Shown: positions 1 to 9,670 of the stretch, piece after piece
How the letters are laid out: every line of letters starts with the position of its first letter
How positions within the stretch are numbered: position 1 is the first letter of the stretch
Source of the DNA: Dyadobacter sp. CECT 9275
GTDB taxonomy: Bacteria > Bacteroidota > Bacteroidia > Cytophagales > Spirosomataceae
Direction of reading: 5' to 3'
NCBI RefSeq assembly: GCF_907164905.1
Contig: NZ_CAJRAF010000002.1
Location: 1,302,001 to 1,366,000, forward strand
DNA length: 64,000 nt
The notes under the pieces: model-generated
Databases searched by the model: none
What the model saw: only the letters and a program-made list of their open reading frames with translations
Told to the model about the DNA's origin: nothing
Program-made: the position numbers and the translations under genes

Positions 1-1150
1 AATAATCATTGGCCTGTTTCCATTGTCCGGTGGCAGCATAACACCGTGCCAGCGATTTGAGCAGTTCAACATATATCTGCGGGCCGGAGTCAGCACAAAG
101 TGGCTCTGAAGCTACCAGCAATGGCAACGCCTTTTTGTATTCTTTTTTTGCCAGGTACACTTCCCCCTGCATGTATTTGACCTGGGACATCAGAAAATCG
201 TCTGCCCAGTCGGCGGCCAGCTCGTTTGCCCTTGTGATGTACAAATAAGCGCTGTCAATCTTATGCTGGCTCAGATAATAATCCGTGAAACCAAGATCCA
301 GGGCAATTTTGTTGAACCGGCCACGGATCAGTTTACTGGCGGGATCTATCATGCGTGCCACACTGTCGTAGTAGACCCTTGCCATGCCAAGATTTTTCAT
401 GCTCAGATATACGTCCGTCATGTCCTTGTAATAATGCGACAGATACGTCTTGTTCCTCACAATATACCCCCTGGCTTCCTTACTATAGGCAAGCCCTTTT
501 TCCGGCTGGTTCAGTTCGATATAAAGTTCGGCCAGGTTCATCAGGTTGGAAACAATCACTTCCCTGTCCTTTATTTCACCGCTGTTGATCAGTTTTTTCT
601 TTAATGCAATGGCCTGAAGCAAATATTTAACCTGAATTTCATACTCTCCCTTTAAAGTATAATAATTGGCAACGGTAGCGTACAGCGCTATTTTATCCCT
701 TTCAGACCGGGTGGTATCAATAATTCCCAGTACTTCTTTCAGCGCTGCTTCCACCTTTTTGGTGTGGCCTGCCACATTATTGTACATAAAAAGAAGCCTG
801 TTGAGCGACCGGCTGATCCTCACCGGGCTCTTCGCCTTTCTGGCGTAAGCCAGTCCTTTTTCGTGATAATAGAAGGTACTGTCTCCTAGGAGGTATTCCT
901 CTGCTACGCCAAGATTAAAATTAAACAGCGCGAGGTAATAATTGTTCGTCGCCGGAACCATACGCAAAGCATAAGCGGCCACTCGTTTTTCCTGCTCGTA
1001 ATCCTCCTGCTCTATCAGAGAATCGCAAATATGCGACAGTGCTTCCAGCTTGGCGGGTATGGTTTTATATGCTTTCAGGTCCGGCATGGCCTGTGCCGAT
1101 ATTTCTGATACCCCTGCAAGTGTGATAAGCAAAATCAGGAAAATTCTCAT
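1..1150 (-). CDS. TPR-repeat sensor protein, partial (C-terminus beyond left edge)
   Basis: An open frame reads from an ATG at 1150 to the left edge (about 383 codons) with no stop. It begins with a hydrophobic signal peptide (MRIFLILLITLAGVSEISAQ). The rest is helical repeats rich in A/L/Y, such as LARCYAATGQWKQANDY, typical of tetratricopeptide repeats in periplasmic sensor domains. The start lies 2 bp after the stop of the LytTR response regulator, so the two are surely co-transcribed. By analogy with Bacteroidota TPR-type sensor kinases of the LytS/YehU (His_kinase) group, the missing C-terminus probably has a membrane segment and a histidine kinase domain; this is inference because that part is outside the window. 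Start and reading frame are confident, the kinase identity is not. Confidence 0.75.
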   Translation of the reverse strand, partial: MRIFLILLITLAGVSEISAQAMPDLKAYKTIPAKLEALSHICDSLIEQEDYEQEKRVAAYALRMVPATNNYYLALFNFNLGVAEEYLLGDSTFYYHEKGLAYARKAKSPVRISRSLNRLLFMYNNVAGHTKKVEAALKEVLGIIDTTRSERDKIALYATVANYYTLKGEYEIQVKYLLQAIALKKKLINSGEIKDREVIVSNLMNLAELYIELNQPEKGLAYSKEARGYIVRNKTYLSHYYKDMTDVYLSMKNLGMARVYYDSVARMIDPASKLIRGRFNKIALDLGFTDYYLSQHKIDSAYLYITRANELAADWADDFLMSQVKYMQGEVYLAKKEYKKALPLLVASEPLCADSGPQIYVELLKSLARCYAATGQWKQANDY

Positions 1151-1152
1151 CG

Positions 1153-1875
1153 CTACAATTTGAGCTTGGCTACGGTGGAACGGTAAGTTTTCCCGACCGG
1201 GATCACTGTATTATTACAAATCAGCTCCGAATTTCTCAGCTCAGTGATATGCCCCAGGGAAACCGCGTAACTGCGGTGAACCCTCACAAACAGGCTAGGC
1301 GCAAGCTGTTCCATGAAAAAGGAAAGGGACGATAAGGTGAGGTAGTTTTTTCTGGTAGTCACAATTTTGGTGTAGTCCTGCATGGCTTCCAGGTACACAA
1401 TTTCCCTTTGCGGCAATTTAATCCGGTTATATCCCTCCTTGATACTCAGCGTGTCCTGCTCAAACATCATCTCGTATGCCTCAGATTTCTGTTTCATATC
1501 CCAGTAATCACAGATCCGGCGGACCGTCTGGGCAAATCGTTCCTCGGTAAGCGGTTTCAGGATATAATCCAGCGCCGACAGCTCATAACCATCCAGAGCA
1601 AATTCAAGGTGGGAAGTAATGAATACAGCCATGGGCACCTGGCTTCTGATTTTCCTCAGCAGATCTATTCCGCTGGTTCCGGGCATTTCAACATCCAGAA
1701 ACACCAGGTCGGGCTTTATGTACTGCACGGCTTCGTAACCCTCCAGAGCCATATTGAAAGTACCGCAGTCCTGTAGAAACGGATAGGATTTGGAGTACTC
1801 TGAAATAAAAAGTAAATCCAGTGGATTGTCGTCAATGGCAATAAATCGAATTTTAGCAGGGGTGCCCGTCATCAC
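1153..1875 (-). CDS. LytTR-family response regulator
   Basis: 240 aa. The N-terminal receiver domain (about residues 9-125) has the acidic pair D15/D16, the phospho-acceptor D61 in VFLDVEMPG, T87 and K107 in LKPL. The C-terminal LytTR DNA-binding domain (about 140-240) has the family signature IVYLEAMQDYTKI and VRVHRSYAVSLGHI. It should be phosphorylated by a partner sensor kinase and bind promoter DNA. The next gene, 2 bp downstream, encodes a TPR sensor protein, the usual partner in Bacteroidota. It is transcribed away from the ECF sigma gene at 2159, with a 283-bp divergent intergenic region between them. An upstream ATG one codon earlier (MM) makes the exact start uncertain by one residue. 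The target genes are not shown by the sequence. Confidence 0.93.
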   Translation of the reverse strand: MMTGTPAKIRFIAIDDNPLDLLFISEYSKSYPFLQDCGTFNMALEGYEAVQYIKPDLVFLDVEMPGTSGIDLLRKIRSQVPMAVFITSHLEFALDGYELSALDYILKPLTEERFAQTVRRICDYWDMKQKSEAYEMMFEQDTLSIKEGYNRIKLPQREIVYLEAMQDYTKIVTTRKNYLTLSSLSFFMEQLAPSLFVRVHRSYAVSLGHITELRNSELICNNTVIPVGKTYRSTVAKLKL

Positions 1876-2158
1876 AACGTTGAAATTTAAATATTACGCC
1901 AATTTAACCAAAAGCTTTCTGTTGCAGCATCATAGCTAATTAAAAAGATTAAACGGTCAGGATTTCTCCGGACAGGCATCCAAAACACTGCTTTGCTCCC
2001 GTCCCAGGACCAGATGAATGCCACATTCATGATTATTTTGCATTTTGACTAAAAAATGAAAGGTGTACCAACATTTTGTTTAGATAAAAGCAATATTTTA
2101 TTAACTTTAATTTTCCGAACCGCCTGCAGGGTTTGTTACCTATTTTACCTGATCTGAC

Positions 2159-2755
2159 GTGCCTCTGAAAGTTGTCTACAATGAGCTGGAGTTACTTGAA
2201 AAAGTAGCACAAGGAGATGAACAAGCATTCTCCAGTATATTCTATATGTTCCATCAGGAACTAGGTGACTACGTGCTCAGGCTGACCAAATCATTACCGC
2301 TCACAGAGGAAATCGTCCAGGACATTTTCCTGAAACTCTGGACACGCCGTGAACAGCTTGCCGGTATACAGAACTTCCGAGCCTACCTGTTTACTGCTAC
2401 GCGCAATCATGCTTTTAATATACTGCGGAACGAGGCGCGTAAGGCTATTCTGTATCAGAATTGGGTATCTGAACTGCCGCATTCAGAGGATCCCGATGCC
2501 GTCCAGGATCATGAAAAATACTATTCCTTCCTTGAAGCAGCCATTGCCCACCTCGCTCCCCAGCAGCAAAAAGTGTGGCGTATGAGCCGGGAGGACGGTA
2601 TGAAACATGAAGAAATAGCCGAAAATCTCCAGCTTTCCAAAGAAACCGTAAAACGGCATATCAGCCTGGCTATGGCCTCCATTTCCAGGTATGTTAAAAA
2701 CAACGCAGGAAACGTTTTAAGAATTTACCTGATCACCCGCACAATCTTCTCCTGA
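2159..2755 (+). CDS. ECF-type RNA polymerase sigma factor (system 1)
   Basis: 198 aa with GTG as first codon; no better ATG lies near. Sigma70 region 2 is at about residues 28-95 (EEIVQDIFLKLWTRREQL, FRAYLFTATRNHAFNILR) and region 4 at about 130-185 (GMKHEEIAENLQLSKETVKRH, a helix-turn-helix). This matches the FecI-like ECF sigma-70 family 1 of Bacteroidota. The next gene is a FecR anti-sigma factor and then an STN-bearing SusC, the standard order for a trans-envelope surface-signalling unit. The sigma factor should direct transcription of the downstream susC/susD pair when the receptor binds its ligand. It is the counterpart of the sigma gene at 56789-57355. Spacing to fecR is 132 bp, so an additional promoter there is possible. 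Confidence 0.93.
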   Translation: MPLKVVYNELELLEKVAQGDEQAFSSIFYMFHQELGDYVLRLTKSLPLTEEIVQDIFLKLWTRREQLAGIQNFRAYLFTATRNHAFNILRNEARKAILYQNWVSELPHSEDPDAVQDHEKYYSFLEAAIAHLAPQQQKVWRMSREDGMKHEEIAENLQLSKETVKRHISLAMASISRYVKNNAGNVLRIYLITRTIFS

Positions 2756-2887
2756 CCTCTGAAACGCCGTCGGCCTGAGTTTCAGACAAAATTCCATTAT
2801 TTTAAAAAATTTCAAAAATAAATTTCTTCCTATTGACCCTTTACCCAATTTTATGTGTCTTCTACATAAAAACGGGAAATATATCTC

Positions 2888-4102
2888 ATGGACAGTAATC
2901 GCACAACTTATCTTTTTTACCGGCATTTTGATGAAACTGCCACGGAGGAAGAAAAGCTGGAACTTGCAGCATTACTGGAAAACTCTGAAAATGAAGCGCT
3001 CATCAAACAGTTGATGGAAGAGGCATGGCAATCTTTTTTTTCTGGCCGTCAGGTTTTTCCCGAGCAAAAGAGCAGGCGGATACTGAATAACATACTGAAC
3101 AGTAACAACCGGCCGGAACAACCTGATTACGAAGAAGAAACCCAGACACTTCTATGGAGACGTATATCCATAGCAGTAAGTATACTTCTGGTTATCGGCA
3201 CGAGTTTGTATTACTGGGCCAAAACGCCATCTTCCTTGCCAGCGGAAGTCGTCAGGACGTCCGGAGTCTCTGATATTGAGCCGGGTGGAAACAAAGCGTT
3301 ACTTACCCTATCAGATGGAAGCACCATTTTACTGGATAACGCCTCCGAAGGCGAATTGACCAGGCAGGGCAATGTTTCGGTGATCAAAATTGGGAAAGGA
3401 CAGCTTGCGTATAAAGTTACAAATACAGGGAAAGATGCACAGCCTGCCTACAACATCTTGAAAACACCACGCGGAGGGCAATACAACGTGGTGTTGCCGG
3501 ATGGCAGCAAAGTATGGCTGAATGCAGCCTCCTCTATCCGTTATCCTACAGTGTTTGATGAGCACGTCAGAAGTGTTGAGATTAACGGCGAAGCATATTT
3601 TGAAATAAACACTGTTTACCGCAAGTCCCTCGCAAGCCAGGGCAAGGTACCATTTATGGTAAAAGTAAATGATGTTGAAGTAGAGGTACTTGGAACGCAT
3701 TTTAATATAAATGCCTACGGAGACGAAGAAGCCGTGGAAACAACGCTGTTGGAAGGTTCGGTGAGAATCAGGAAGGGTGATAGAAAAAGTCTGCTAAAAC
3801 CCGGCCAGCAGGCAAGTATATTGGAAAAATCAGTAGCGATAACTATCAAAAACGTGGATGTGCAACAATCCGTTGCCTGGAAAAACGGGTATTTCCGGTT
3901 TAATAAAACCGGCCTTCCCGAAATTATGCGGCAGCTTACCAAATGGTACGACGTAACTGTCCGATATGAAGGAAAGCTGCCCGACAGAAAATTCAGCGGG
4001 GAGATACCCCGAAGTGCTACCCTGTCGCAAGTACTGGAAATACTGGAAGTAAGCAAAGTACACCTGAATGTGGAAGGCAAAGAAATTGTGCTGAAGCCTT
4101 AG
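2888..4102 (+). CDS. FecR-family anti-sigma factor (system 1)
   Basis: 404 aa inner-membrane regulator. The cytoplasmic N-terminus (1-90) should hold the sigma factor. A single membrane span lies at about 92-110. The periplasmic FecR domain spans about 180-300 (TPRGGQYNVVLPDGSKVWLN, VEVLGTHFNINAY, LLEGSVRI) and a C-terminal DUF4974/STN-like region lies at about 330-404 (WKNGYFRFNKTGLPEIMRQL). It sits between its sigma factor (2159) and the STN-SusC (4415). In this family the periplasmic part contacts the STN domain of the receptor and passes the signal to the sigma factor. Length and domain order are normal. The same architecture recurs at 55508-56680, with matching segments such as VVLPDGSKVWLNAASS. 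Confidence 0.95.
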   Translation: MDSNRTTYLFYRHFDETATEEEKLELAALLENSENEALIKQLMEEAWQSFFSGRQVFPEQKSRRILNNILNSNNRPEQPDYEEETQTLLWRRISIAVSILLVIGTSLYYWAKTPSSLPAEVVRTSGVSDIEPGGNKALLTLSDGSTILLDNASEGELTRQGNVSVIKIGKGQLAYKVTNTGKDAQPAYNILKTPRGGQYNVVLPDGSKVWLNAASSIRYPTVFDEHVRSVEINGEAYFEINTVYRKSLASQGKVPFMVKVNDVEVEVLGTHFNINAYGDEEAVETTLLEGSVRIRKGDRKSLLKPGQQASILEKSVAITIKNVDVQQSVAWKNGYFRFNKTGLPEIMRQLTKWYDVTVRYEGKLPDRKFSGEIPRSATLSQVLEILEVSKVHLNVEGKEIVLKP

Positions 4103-4414
4103 GCGGAGGAACGAGTTAATAGTAAACAGTTTATAGTCAACAGTTTACAGCACCGAGTTAATCTAAGTCATTATTATTATACCATAACAACCTAACTAAA
4201 AAAATTATGAAAACATTTTCTCCTCCCTGATTCTCCCGAAAATTTATCAGACCAGATGCAAAACAAAAAAATCAGGAGCGTTGGCCCGCCCCTGATTAAG
4301 CTCCCAAGTGTAAGTTGGGATATGTCTGGGCTCTCTTTTTCCCTTCCGGCAAGCCGGCTGGGAGTATTGTACCTATTCGCTTACAATTGACAACAGTTAA
4401 CCCAAATCTCACAA
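4103..4414 (+). promoter_or_regulatory. Long leader between fecR and susC with hairpins and a mini-ORF
   Basis: This 312-bp gap carries no gene of normal size. A copy of the local low-complexity AACAGTTTA-type repeat lies near 4120-4150. A seven-residue ORF (MKTFSPP) sits at 4208-4231, preceded by an A-rich stretch. Three hairpins follow: AATCAGG/CCTGATT at 4269-4296, CCCAA/TTGGG at 4303-4319, and CCGGC/GCCGG inside TCCC/GGGA at 4340-4363. The large SusC frame then starts at 4415. The hairpins could attenuate or stabilise the susC message. Which element matters is not known from sequence alone. Confidence 0.45.
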
Positions 4415-7400
4415 ATGTATAGAAAACTATGCTCTTACGAAAAGGGCCATGGAAGGTCTTACGAAAACTTTAATATCGTTAAGATAGTGAAACTTTCTGT
4501 TATCCTGATAATTCTCGCCTGCCTGCATGTACATGCCGCAAGTTACTCCCAAAAAGTAACCCTTGCAGGCAATAATCTTGCGCTGGTAAAAGTATTTGAT
4601 ATCCTGAAAAAGCAGTCGGGATATACCTTTTTCTATGACGATGCCCTTCTGCGGCAAACCTCCTCGGTCAATATTAACGTCAGGAACATCACGCTGGAAA
4701 AGGCACTGGACCTTTGCCTGGCGGGCCAGTCGCTCACCTATTCAATCGTTGGCAAAACGGTGGTAATCAAGGCAATGAAAACCAAAAGAACCATTGAAGA
4801 AGAAACCTACATCCGGGAGGAAAGTATCAGACCGGTGTTCGTCGGCAATGTGCAGTCCATCGGTATGCCTACCGTGATGCCGCTCCCTGCAAAGGAAATT
4901 ACCGGAAAGGTACTGGATGAAAAAAAAGAACCGCTGCCTGGAGTGAGTGTGGTAGTGAAGGGTACATCCACGGGTACTGTCACAGATATTACAGGCCAGT
5001 TTAAAATTTCCCTGCCGAGCCAGGGTGGTACCCTGATCTTCAGTTTTGTAGGTTATGAAAGCCAGGAAATCCCGATCGGTAACGAAAGCATGCTGGATGT
5101 TCAGCTCAAACCGTCTGAGCACGCCCTTACCGAAGTAGTAGTCACTGCTTTTGGTATATCCAAGGAAAAAAAGGCCCTTACCTATGCGGTAAGTGAAGTT
5201 CGCGGAGAAGAATTTACCCAGGCACGGGATAACAACATTGCCAGTGCGCTGACGGGCAAAATTGCTGGTGTGGATGCCACGCAGATCAACGCAGGCCCTG
5301 GCGGTTCGAGCCGGGTGATTATCCGGGGAAATAATTCCCTGAGCGGATCCAACCCCAATCAGCAGCCCCTGTATGTGGTAAACGGTCTGCCGATCAATAA
5401 CTCCAACAATGGCGCCAGCCAGAATACCTCCGGGTTGAATATTGACCGCGGTGACGGGATTTCGATGATCAACCCCGATGATATCGAAAGCATATCAGTC
5501 CTTAAAGGTGGTGCGGCCGCGGCCCTCTACGGAAGCCAGGCTGCCAACGGGGTAATCCTAATCACCACCAAGTCGGGGCGCGCACAGAAAGGCGTGGGTG
5601 TAGAGTTCAACTCCGTTGCGACCGTAGGAACCCCCAGTGAATTTCCAAATTTCCAAAACCAGTATGGGCAGGGACAGAACGGCAACATCCCGAAAACAGT
5701 AGCCGAAGCGCAGGCATCGGGCCGCTTATCTTATGGCGCAAAGGTTGACCCCTCCCTGCAGTATATGCAGGTGGATGGCAAGATGCACCCTTACGCGCCC
5801 ATCAGCGTGAAAGACAATATCAAAAATTTCTATCGGAACAGTACCGATATCACCAATACCATCGCTTTCACAGCAGGTACTGAGGCCGTCAACGGCAGAC
5901 TATCTATTTCAGACCTGCGATCCAGGAGTATGCAGCCCAATTCCTCCTACGGAAGACAGACAGCCAACCTGGCACTGATGGCCAAGCTTGGCAAAAACGA
6001 TCTCTTCGTGGTTAAATCCGATGTGCAGTACAATATCGTAAAGGGAACAAACAGGCCCACCGTGGGCTATGCCGAAATGAATGCTGCATGGCCGGTTTAC
6101 CTGGTTGCGAACACTGTAGATATCCGCAATCTGGCACCGGGGTATAACCTGGAAACCGGAAGAGAGTTGGCCTGGAACCCTGCCCCCGAAGCTCCGAATC
6201 CATATTTTATTGTAAACAAGATGGGGAACAATGATCAGACCAAACGGTACATCGCTTCCACCAGCGTACAGATGAACCTGACGAAAAACCTGTTTTTAAT
6301 GGCAAAAGGCCAGCGCGACTTCCAGTATTACGAACGTTCGGATTTTGTACCAATCGGGAAAAACTCACAGCCCTTTGGTGCGCTTAATACCAGCAACGGC
6401 AACCAGCAGATCACCAACCTGCAGGCTACCATCAATTACAATGGTTCGTTTCTGGAAAATTTTGGTTTAACCGCCATGGCCGGTGCCAATCAGGAAAGAG
6501 CTACTTTTATTAACAATAACCTCAACGGAATCAATTTCGTAATCCCCGATTTTATCAGCCTCACAAACCTCACTACCATTACCACGACAGCAACCAGCAC
6601 TCCGGCATATCACACAGAAAGCAGGACTGGTACCAATTCCCTTTTTGCATCCGCAGACCTGGATTACAGCCGGATGCTCTTTCTGTCCTTCACAGGAAGG
6701 CAGGATTGGTTTTCAACGCTGAACCCGGGGCATAACTCGATTTTCTATCCATCGGTAGGCGCCTCCGCCGTACTTTCCGAGATGATCAGTATGCCGCAGA
6801 AAATCAGTTTCCTGAAGTTGCGCGGATCATGGGCGCGGGTGGGCAGTGCCACGGTCAATGCCGGACAGGTGAATCAAACCTATTCCATTTCTACCACCAA
6901 CGGCTACAACCTTCCGGCACAGAATGTATCGTCCAGGCTGCCAACACCCAACCTGAAACCTCTGACGGTAACTACCTCGGAAATTGGTTTTGATGCGAAA
7001 TTCTTCCGCAGCCGTCTGGGACTTGATTTTACTTATTACAGCAAAGTAACAACGAATGACATCGTGGGTGTAAATATTTCAGAAGCCAGCGGATTTACTG
7101 GCGGCAATGTCAATATAGGCAAGGTAACCAACAGAGGTGTGGAGATACTGCTGACAGGCAACCCTATCAAAACCAATGACTTCAAATGGGATATCACCTT
7201 AAACTATGCTTACAATAAAAGTAAAATTGTAGAGCTGGCACCCACGGTTGCGGAGATTTCACTGGGTAACGGCATCCAGGGTGCCAGGATTGTGAACCGC
7301 CCGGGCCTCCCCTACGGTACGGTCATGGTGATCAGGCCCAAAACGATGCCAGACGGGACACCTATTTATAACTCGGTAAGTCACTTCCCCGAGGGCGAAG

Positions 7401-7960
7401 AAATCCCTTTTGGTGTAGGAAATCCCCCGCATACGCTGGGATTAACCAATACTTTCAAGTACAAAAATTTCTCTCTGAACGTATTGCTGGATGGCAAATT
7501 TGGTGCAGTTGGTTACAACAACCTGATGTTCTACGCCACACGGTTTGGCCTGACGCCCATGACCTTACCGGGCCGCGAAACAGGTCTGCAGCTCGAGGGG
7601 GTAGACCAGAAAGGTGACTCTTTCAGCTACCTGTGGACTCCTGCCAATATCCAGGCTTACTACAACCAGTTGGGAAGGGGATACTCAGCACTCTACACCT
7701 ATAAAACTGATTTTGTAAAAGTGCGCCGTGTGGTACTAAACTACAATATCCCTTCCAGCATATTACGGCATGTAAAAATCCAGGCCGCCTCCGTGGCGCT
7801 GGTAGCGAGCAACCTTTTCATTCTTTACCGCGACAAACGCGTGAAGGATGCGGGTCTGGATCCTGAGTTTCAGGAGTCGGTAACCAATGCGCAAGGAACC
7901 GGTGGCGTGAACATGCCCAGAACGCGGAATATTGGTGTTAACCTGATGTTGAAATTTTAA
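4415..7960 (+). CDS. SusC/RagA TonB-dependent receptor with STN signalling domain (system 1)
   Basis: 1181 aa outer-membrane receptor. A basic N-terminal stretch precedes the hydrophobic signal core (VILIILACLHVHAASYS, about 29-45). An STN domain follows (about 47-120), then a carboxypeptidase-regulatory-like beta domain (about 161-231, GVSVVVKGTSTGTVTD and FVGYESQEI). The TEVVVTAFGISK element leads into the plug (about 240-390, with the LYVVNGLPI and SISVLKGGAAAALYGSQAA signatures), and the rest is the 22-strand-type barrel ending in LMLKF. The STN domain and the upstream sigma/FecR genes mark it as a transducing importer, so substrate should induce its own uptake genes. SusD follows 15 bp later. 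The substrate is unknown; the linked amidohydrolase and PLP enzyme hint at an amino- or acid-sugar-type compound. Confidence 0.96.
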   Translation: MYRKLCSYEKGHGRSYENFNIVKIVKLSVILIILACLHVHAASYSQKVTLAGNNLALVKVFDILKKQSGYTFFYDDALLRQTSSVNINVRNITLEKALDLCLAGQSLTYSIVGKTVVIKAMKTKRTIEEETYIREESIRPVFVGNVQSIGMPTVMPLPAKEITGKVLDEKKEPLPGVSVVVKGTSTGTVTDITGQFKISLPSQGGTLIFSFVGYESQEIPIGNESMLDVQLKPSEHALTEVVVTAFGISKEKKALTYAVSEVRGEEFTQARDNNIASALTGKIAGVDATQINAGPGGSSRVIIRGNNSLSGSNPNQQPLYVVNGLPINNSNNGASQNTSGLNIDRGDGISMINPDDIESISVLKGGAAAALYGSQAANGVILITTKSGRAQKGVGVEFNSVATVGTPSEFPNFQNQYGQGQNGNIPKTVAEAQASGRLSYGAKVDPSLQYMQVDGKMHPYAPISVKDNIKNFYRNSTDITNTIAFTAGTEAVNGRLSISDLRSRSMQPNSSYGRQTANLALMAKLGKNDLFVVKSDVQYNIVKGTNRPTVGYAEMNAAWPVYLVANTVDIRNLAPGYNLETGRELAWNPAPEAPNPYFIVNKMGNNDQTKRYIASTSVQMNLTKNLFLMAKGQRDFQYYERSDFVPIGKNSQPFGALNTSNGNQQITNLQATINYNGSFLENFGLTAMAGANQERATFINNNLNGINFVIPDFISLTNLTTITTTATSTPAYHTESRTGTNSLFASADLDYSRMLFLSFTGRQDWFSTLNPGHNSIFYPSVGASAVLSEMISMPQKISFLKLRGSWARVGSATVNAGQVNQTYSISTTNGYNLPAQNVSSRLPTPNLKPLTVTTSEIGFDAKFFRSRLGLDFTYYSKVTTNDIVGVNISEASGFTGGNVNIGKVTNRGVEILLTGNPIKTNDFKWDITLNYAYNKSKIVELAPTVAEISLGNGIQGARIVNRPGLPYGTVMVIRPKTMPDGTPIYNSVSHFPEGEEIPFGVGNPPHTLGLTNTFKYKNFSLNVLLDGKFGAVGYNNLMFYATRFGLTPMTLPGRETGLQLEGVDQKGDSFSYLWTPANIQAYYNQLGRGYSALYTYKTDFVKVRRVVLNYNIPSSILRHVKIQAASVALVASNLFILYRDKRVKDAGLDPEFQESVTNAQGTGGVNMPRTRNIGVNLMLKF

Positions 7961-7975
7961 TTTCCTACAAGAGCA

Positions 7976-9550
7976 ATGGACAAAAACTTTTATAAAATCA
8001 TATACAGGGTAGCCGTACTAGGCTTTATGGCCGCCCTTTCGGCCTGTAACAGTGATGCGCTGACCGACCTGAACAACGATCCGAACCGCATTAATTATGT
8101 AATCCCGGGTTATCTTTTTACGCAGATCGAGCTGAACATGCCACAGCAAAGAATTGCACTACAACAGGGTATGCAGTATGTGGCCACCTATAAGGATGTA
8201 CCGGATATCGGCGGTAAGCAGTTTGACTATATCCCGGGATTTACCTACGCCATTTATTCCTCGCAGTTCAATGCCATCAAACAGTGTATGGATGCATTGA
8301 CCTCACCCGCCGACGTGAATAAAATTGCGCTCTGCCGCATCATAAGAGCATACGGGTACCATATCCTAACGGATGCCACCGGTGACGTCCCCTATTCTGA
8401 CGCTTCCCAGGCCTTAAATAATGTATTAAAACCAAAGTACGATACGCAACAGGCCATTTACACGGATATGCTCAAAGAGCTGGATGAGGCTGCTGCGTCA
8501 CTGACTGCCGCCCAGCCAACGTTCGGTTCCGCAGATGTGTTCTATAACGGGGACATTACAAAATGGAAAAAATTTGCTTATACACTAATGCTTCGTCTGT
8601 CGATGCGTTTATCCAACAAAGATGCGGCCACTGCAAAAAAATACGCCCTGATCGCCATCAACGGCGGTGTAATGTCAGAAACAACTGATATCGCTTATCT
8701 GAAGTACAGTGCCACCAGTACCAACCCGAGGGCTCCGTATACCGAATACCAGGCTGTACAGGATCCCGACAATGCGCAGGGTCAGAAGCTTTCCAGCACC
8801 CTTATCAATCAATTCAAAACTACACGTGACCCGCGTACGTATGTTCTTTCCGTGGTCTGGACAAAAACAGGCTCAACTTACGTAGCAGATACCACCATGG
8901 CCAGCCAGAAAGGAATGGTACCCGGTTCAATACTGGGCTATCCAGCCGACTTCCCAACCTATTCCGAATTTTCACCGATCTGGTGGAACCGCGACACATC
9001 GCCGCTGATCGTGCTCGGGCCGGCGGAGGCGCAGCTTCTGATAGCGGAAGCGGTGCTGAGAGGCTGGTACACAGGTACCACCGAAAAAGCCGCCTATGAC
9101 CTGGCCGTTACCCGTGCCATGCAGCAGTGGGCACTATGGCCCAATGTACCTTCGCTGTCTCCTAATAACAGCACCATCTCCCAGCAAAGGATCACGGATT
9201 ACCTCACCACTGGTTATCCCTACAAAACCAACGGCACTTTCGAAGAGCGGCTTGAGCAGATATCAACCCAGAAATGGCTGTCGCTTTTGGGAGACGACCA
9301 TGAGGTATGGTCCAACTGGAGACGCACCGGATATCCCCGGTTCAATTTCAAAAACTGGCAGGGAAACCAGGCTTATCCGGGCTCTGTGACAGGCGGTGAA
9401 ATGTTCAGAAGACTACCCTATCCTGATGAAAGAGCAACGAACAACGAAAATCAGCAGGCGGCTCTGGCCCGTCAGGGGTTCCCGCTCGACCCCAGTATAA
9501 AGGCCCAGAGCGATGCCTTACTGGGCAGAGTTTGGTGGGATAAACCGTAA
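7976..9550 (+). CDS. SusD/RagB-family nutrient-binding lipoprotein (system 1)
   Basis: 524 aa. A signal peptide with lipobox LSAC (Cys24) predicts a surface-exposed lipoprotein capping the SusC barrel. The start LTDLNNDPN and the central IIRAYGYHILTDATGDVPYSDA, GDITKWKKFAYTLMLRLSMR and C-terminal YPDERATNNENQQAA segments fit the SusD-like_2 subfamily (SusD/RagB nutrient-binding outer membrane lipoprotein). It follows its SusC by 15 bp and is the last gene before a strong hairpin. It should bind the ligand and deliver it to SusC. No substrate can be read from the sequence. Confidence 0.94.
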   Translation: MDKNFYKIIYRVAVLGFMAALSACNSDALTDLNNDPNRINYVIPGYLFTQIELNMPQQRIALQQGMQYVATYKDVPDIGGKQFDYIPGFTYAIYSSQFNAIKQCMDALTSPADVNKIALCRIIRAYGYHILTDATGDVPYSDASQALNNVLKPKYDTQQAIYTDMLKELDEAAASLTAAQPTFGSADVFYNGDITKWKKFAYTLMLRLSMRLSNKDAATAKKYALIAINGGVMSETTDIAYLKYSATSTNPRAPYTEYQAVQDPDNAQGQKLSSTLINQFKTTRDPRTYVLSVVWTKTGSTYVADTTMASQKGMVPGSILGYPADFPTYSEFSPIWWNRDTSPLIVLGPAEAQLLIAEAVLRGWYTGTTEKAAYDLAVTRAMQQWALWPNVPSLSPNNSTISQQRITDYLTTGYPYKTNGTFEERLEQISTQKWLSLLGDDHEVWSNWRRTGYPRFNFKNWQGNQAYPGSVTGGEMFRRLPYPDERATNNENQQAALARQGFPLDPSIKAQSDALLGRVWWDKP

Positions 9551-9559
9551 GAAAAATTA

Positions 9560-9600
9560 ATAATGGGATCAGTTCAGCTTTATCGGACTGATCCCATTAT
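9560..9600 (+). terminator. Hairpin terminator after system 1 susD
   Basis: A perfect 14-bp inverted repeat (ATAATGGGATCAGT and ACTGATCCCATTAT) encloses a 13-nt loop, just 10 bp after the susD stop. There is an A-rich run before it but only a weak T-run after it. It probably ends the system 1 transcript, so the amidohydrolase at 9671 may have its own promoter. Confidence 0.6.
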
Positions 9601-9670
9601 CTTAATACCGCTGTTTATGTTTCCGGAAGTTTAACCGCAATACCCTTTTTTAAACCTTAACCGTTAAAGT

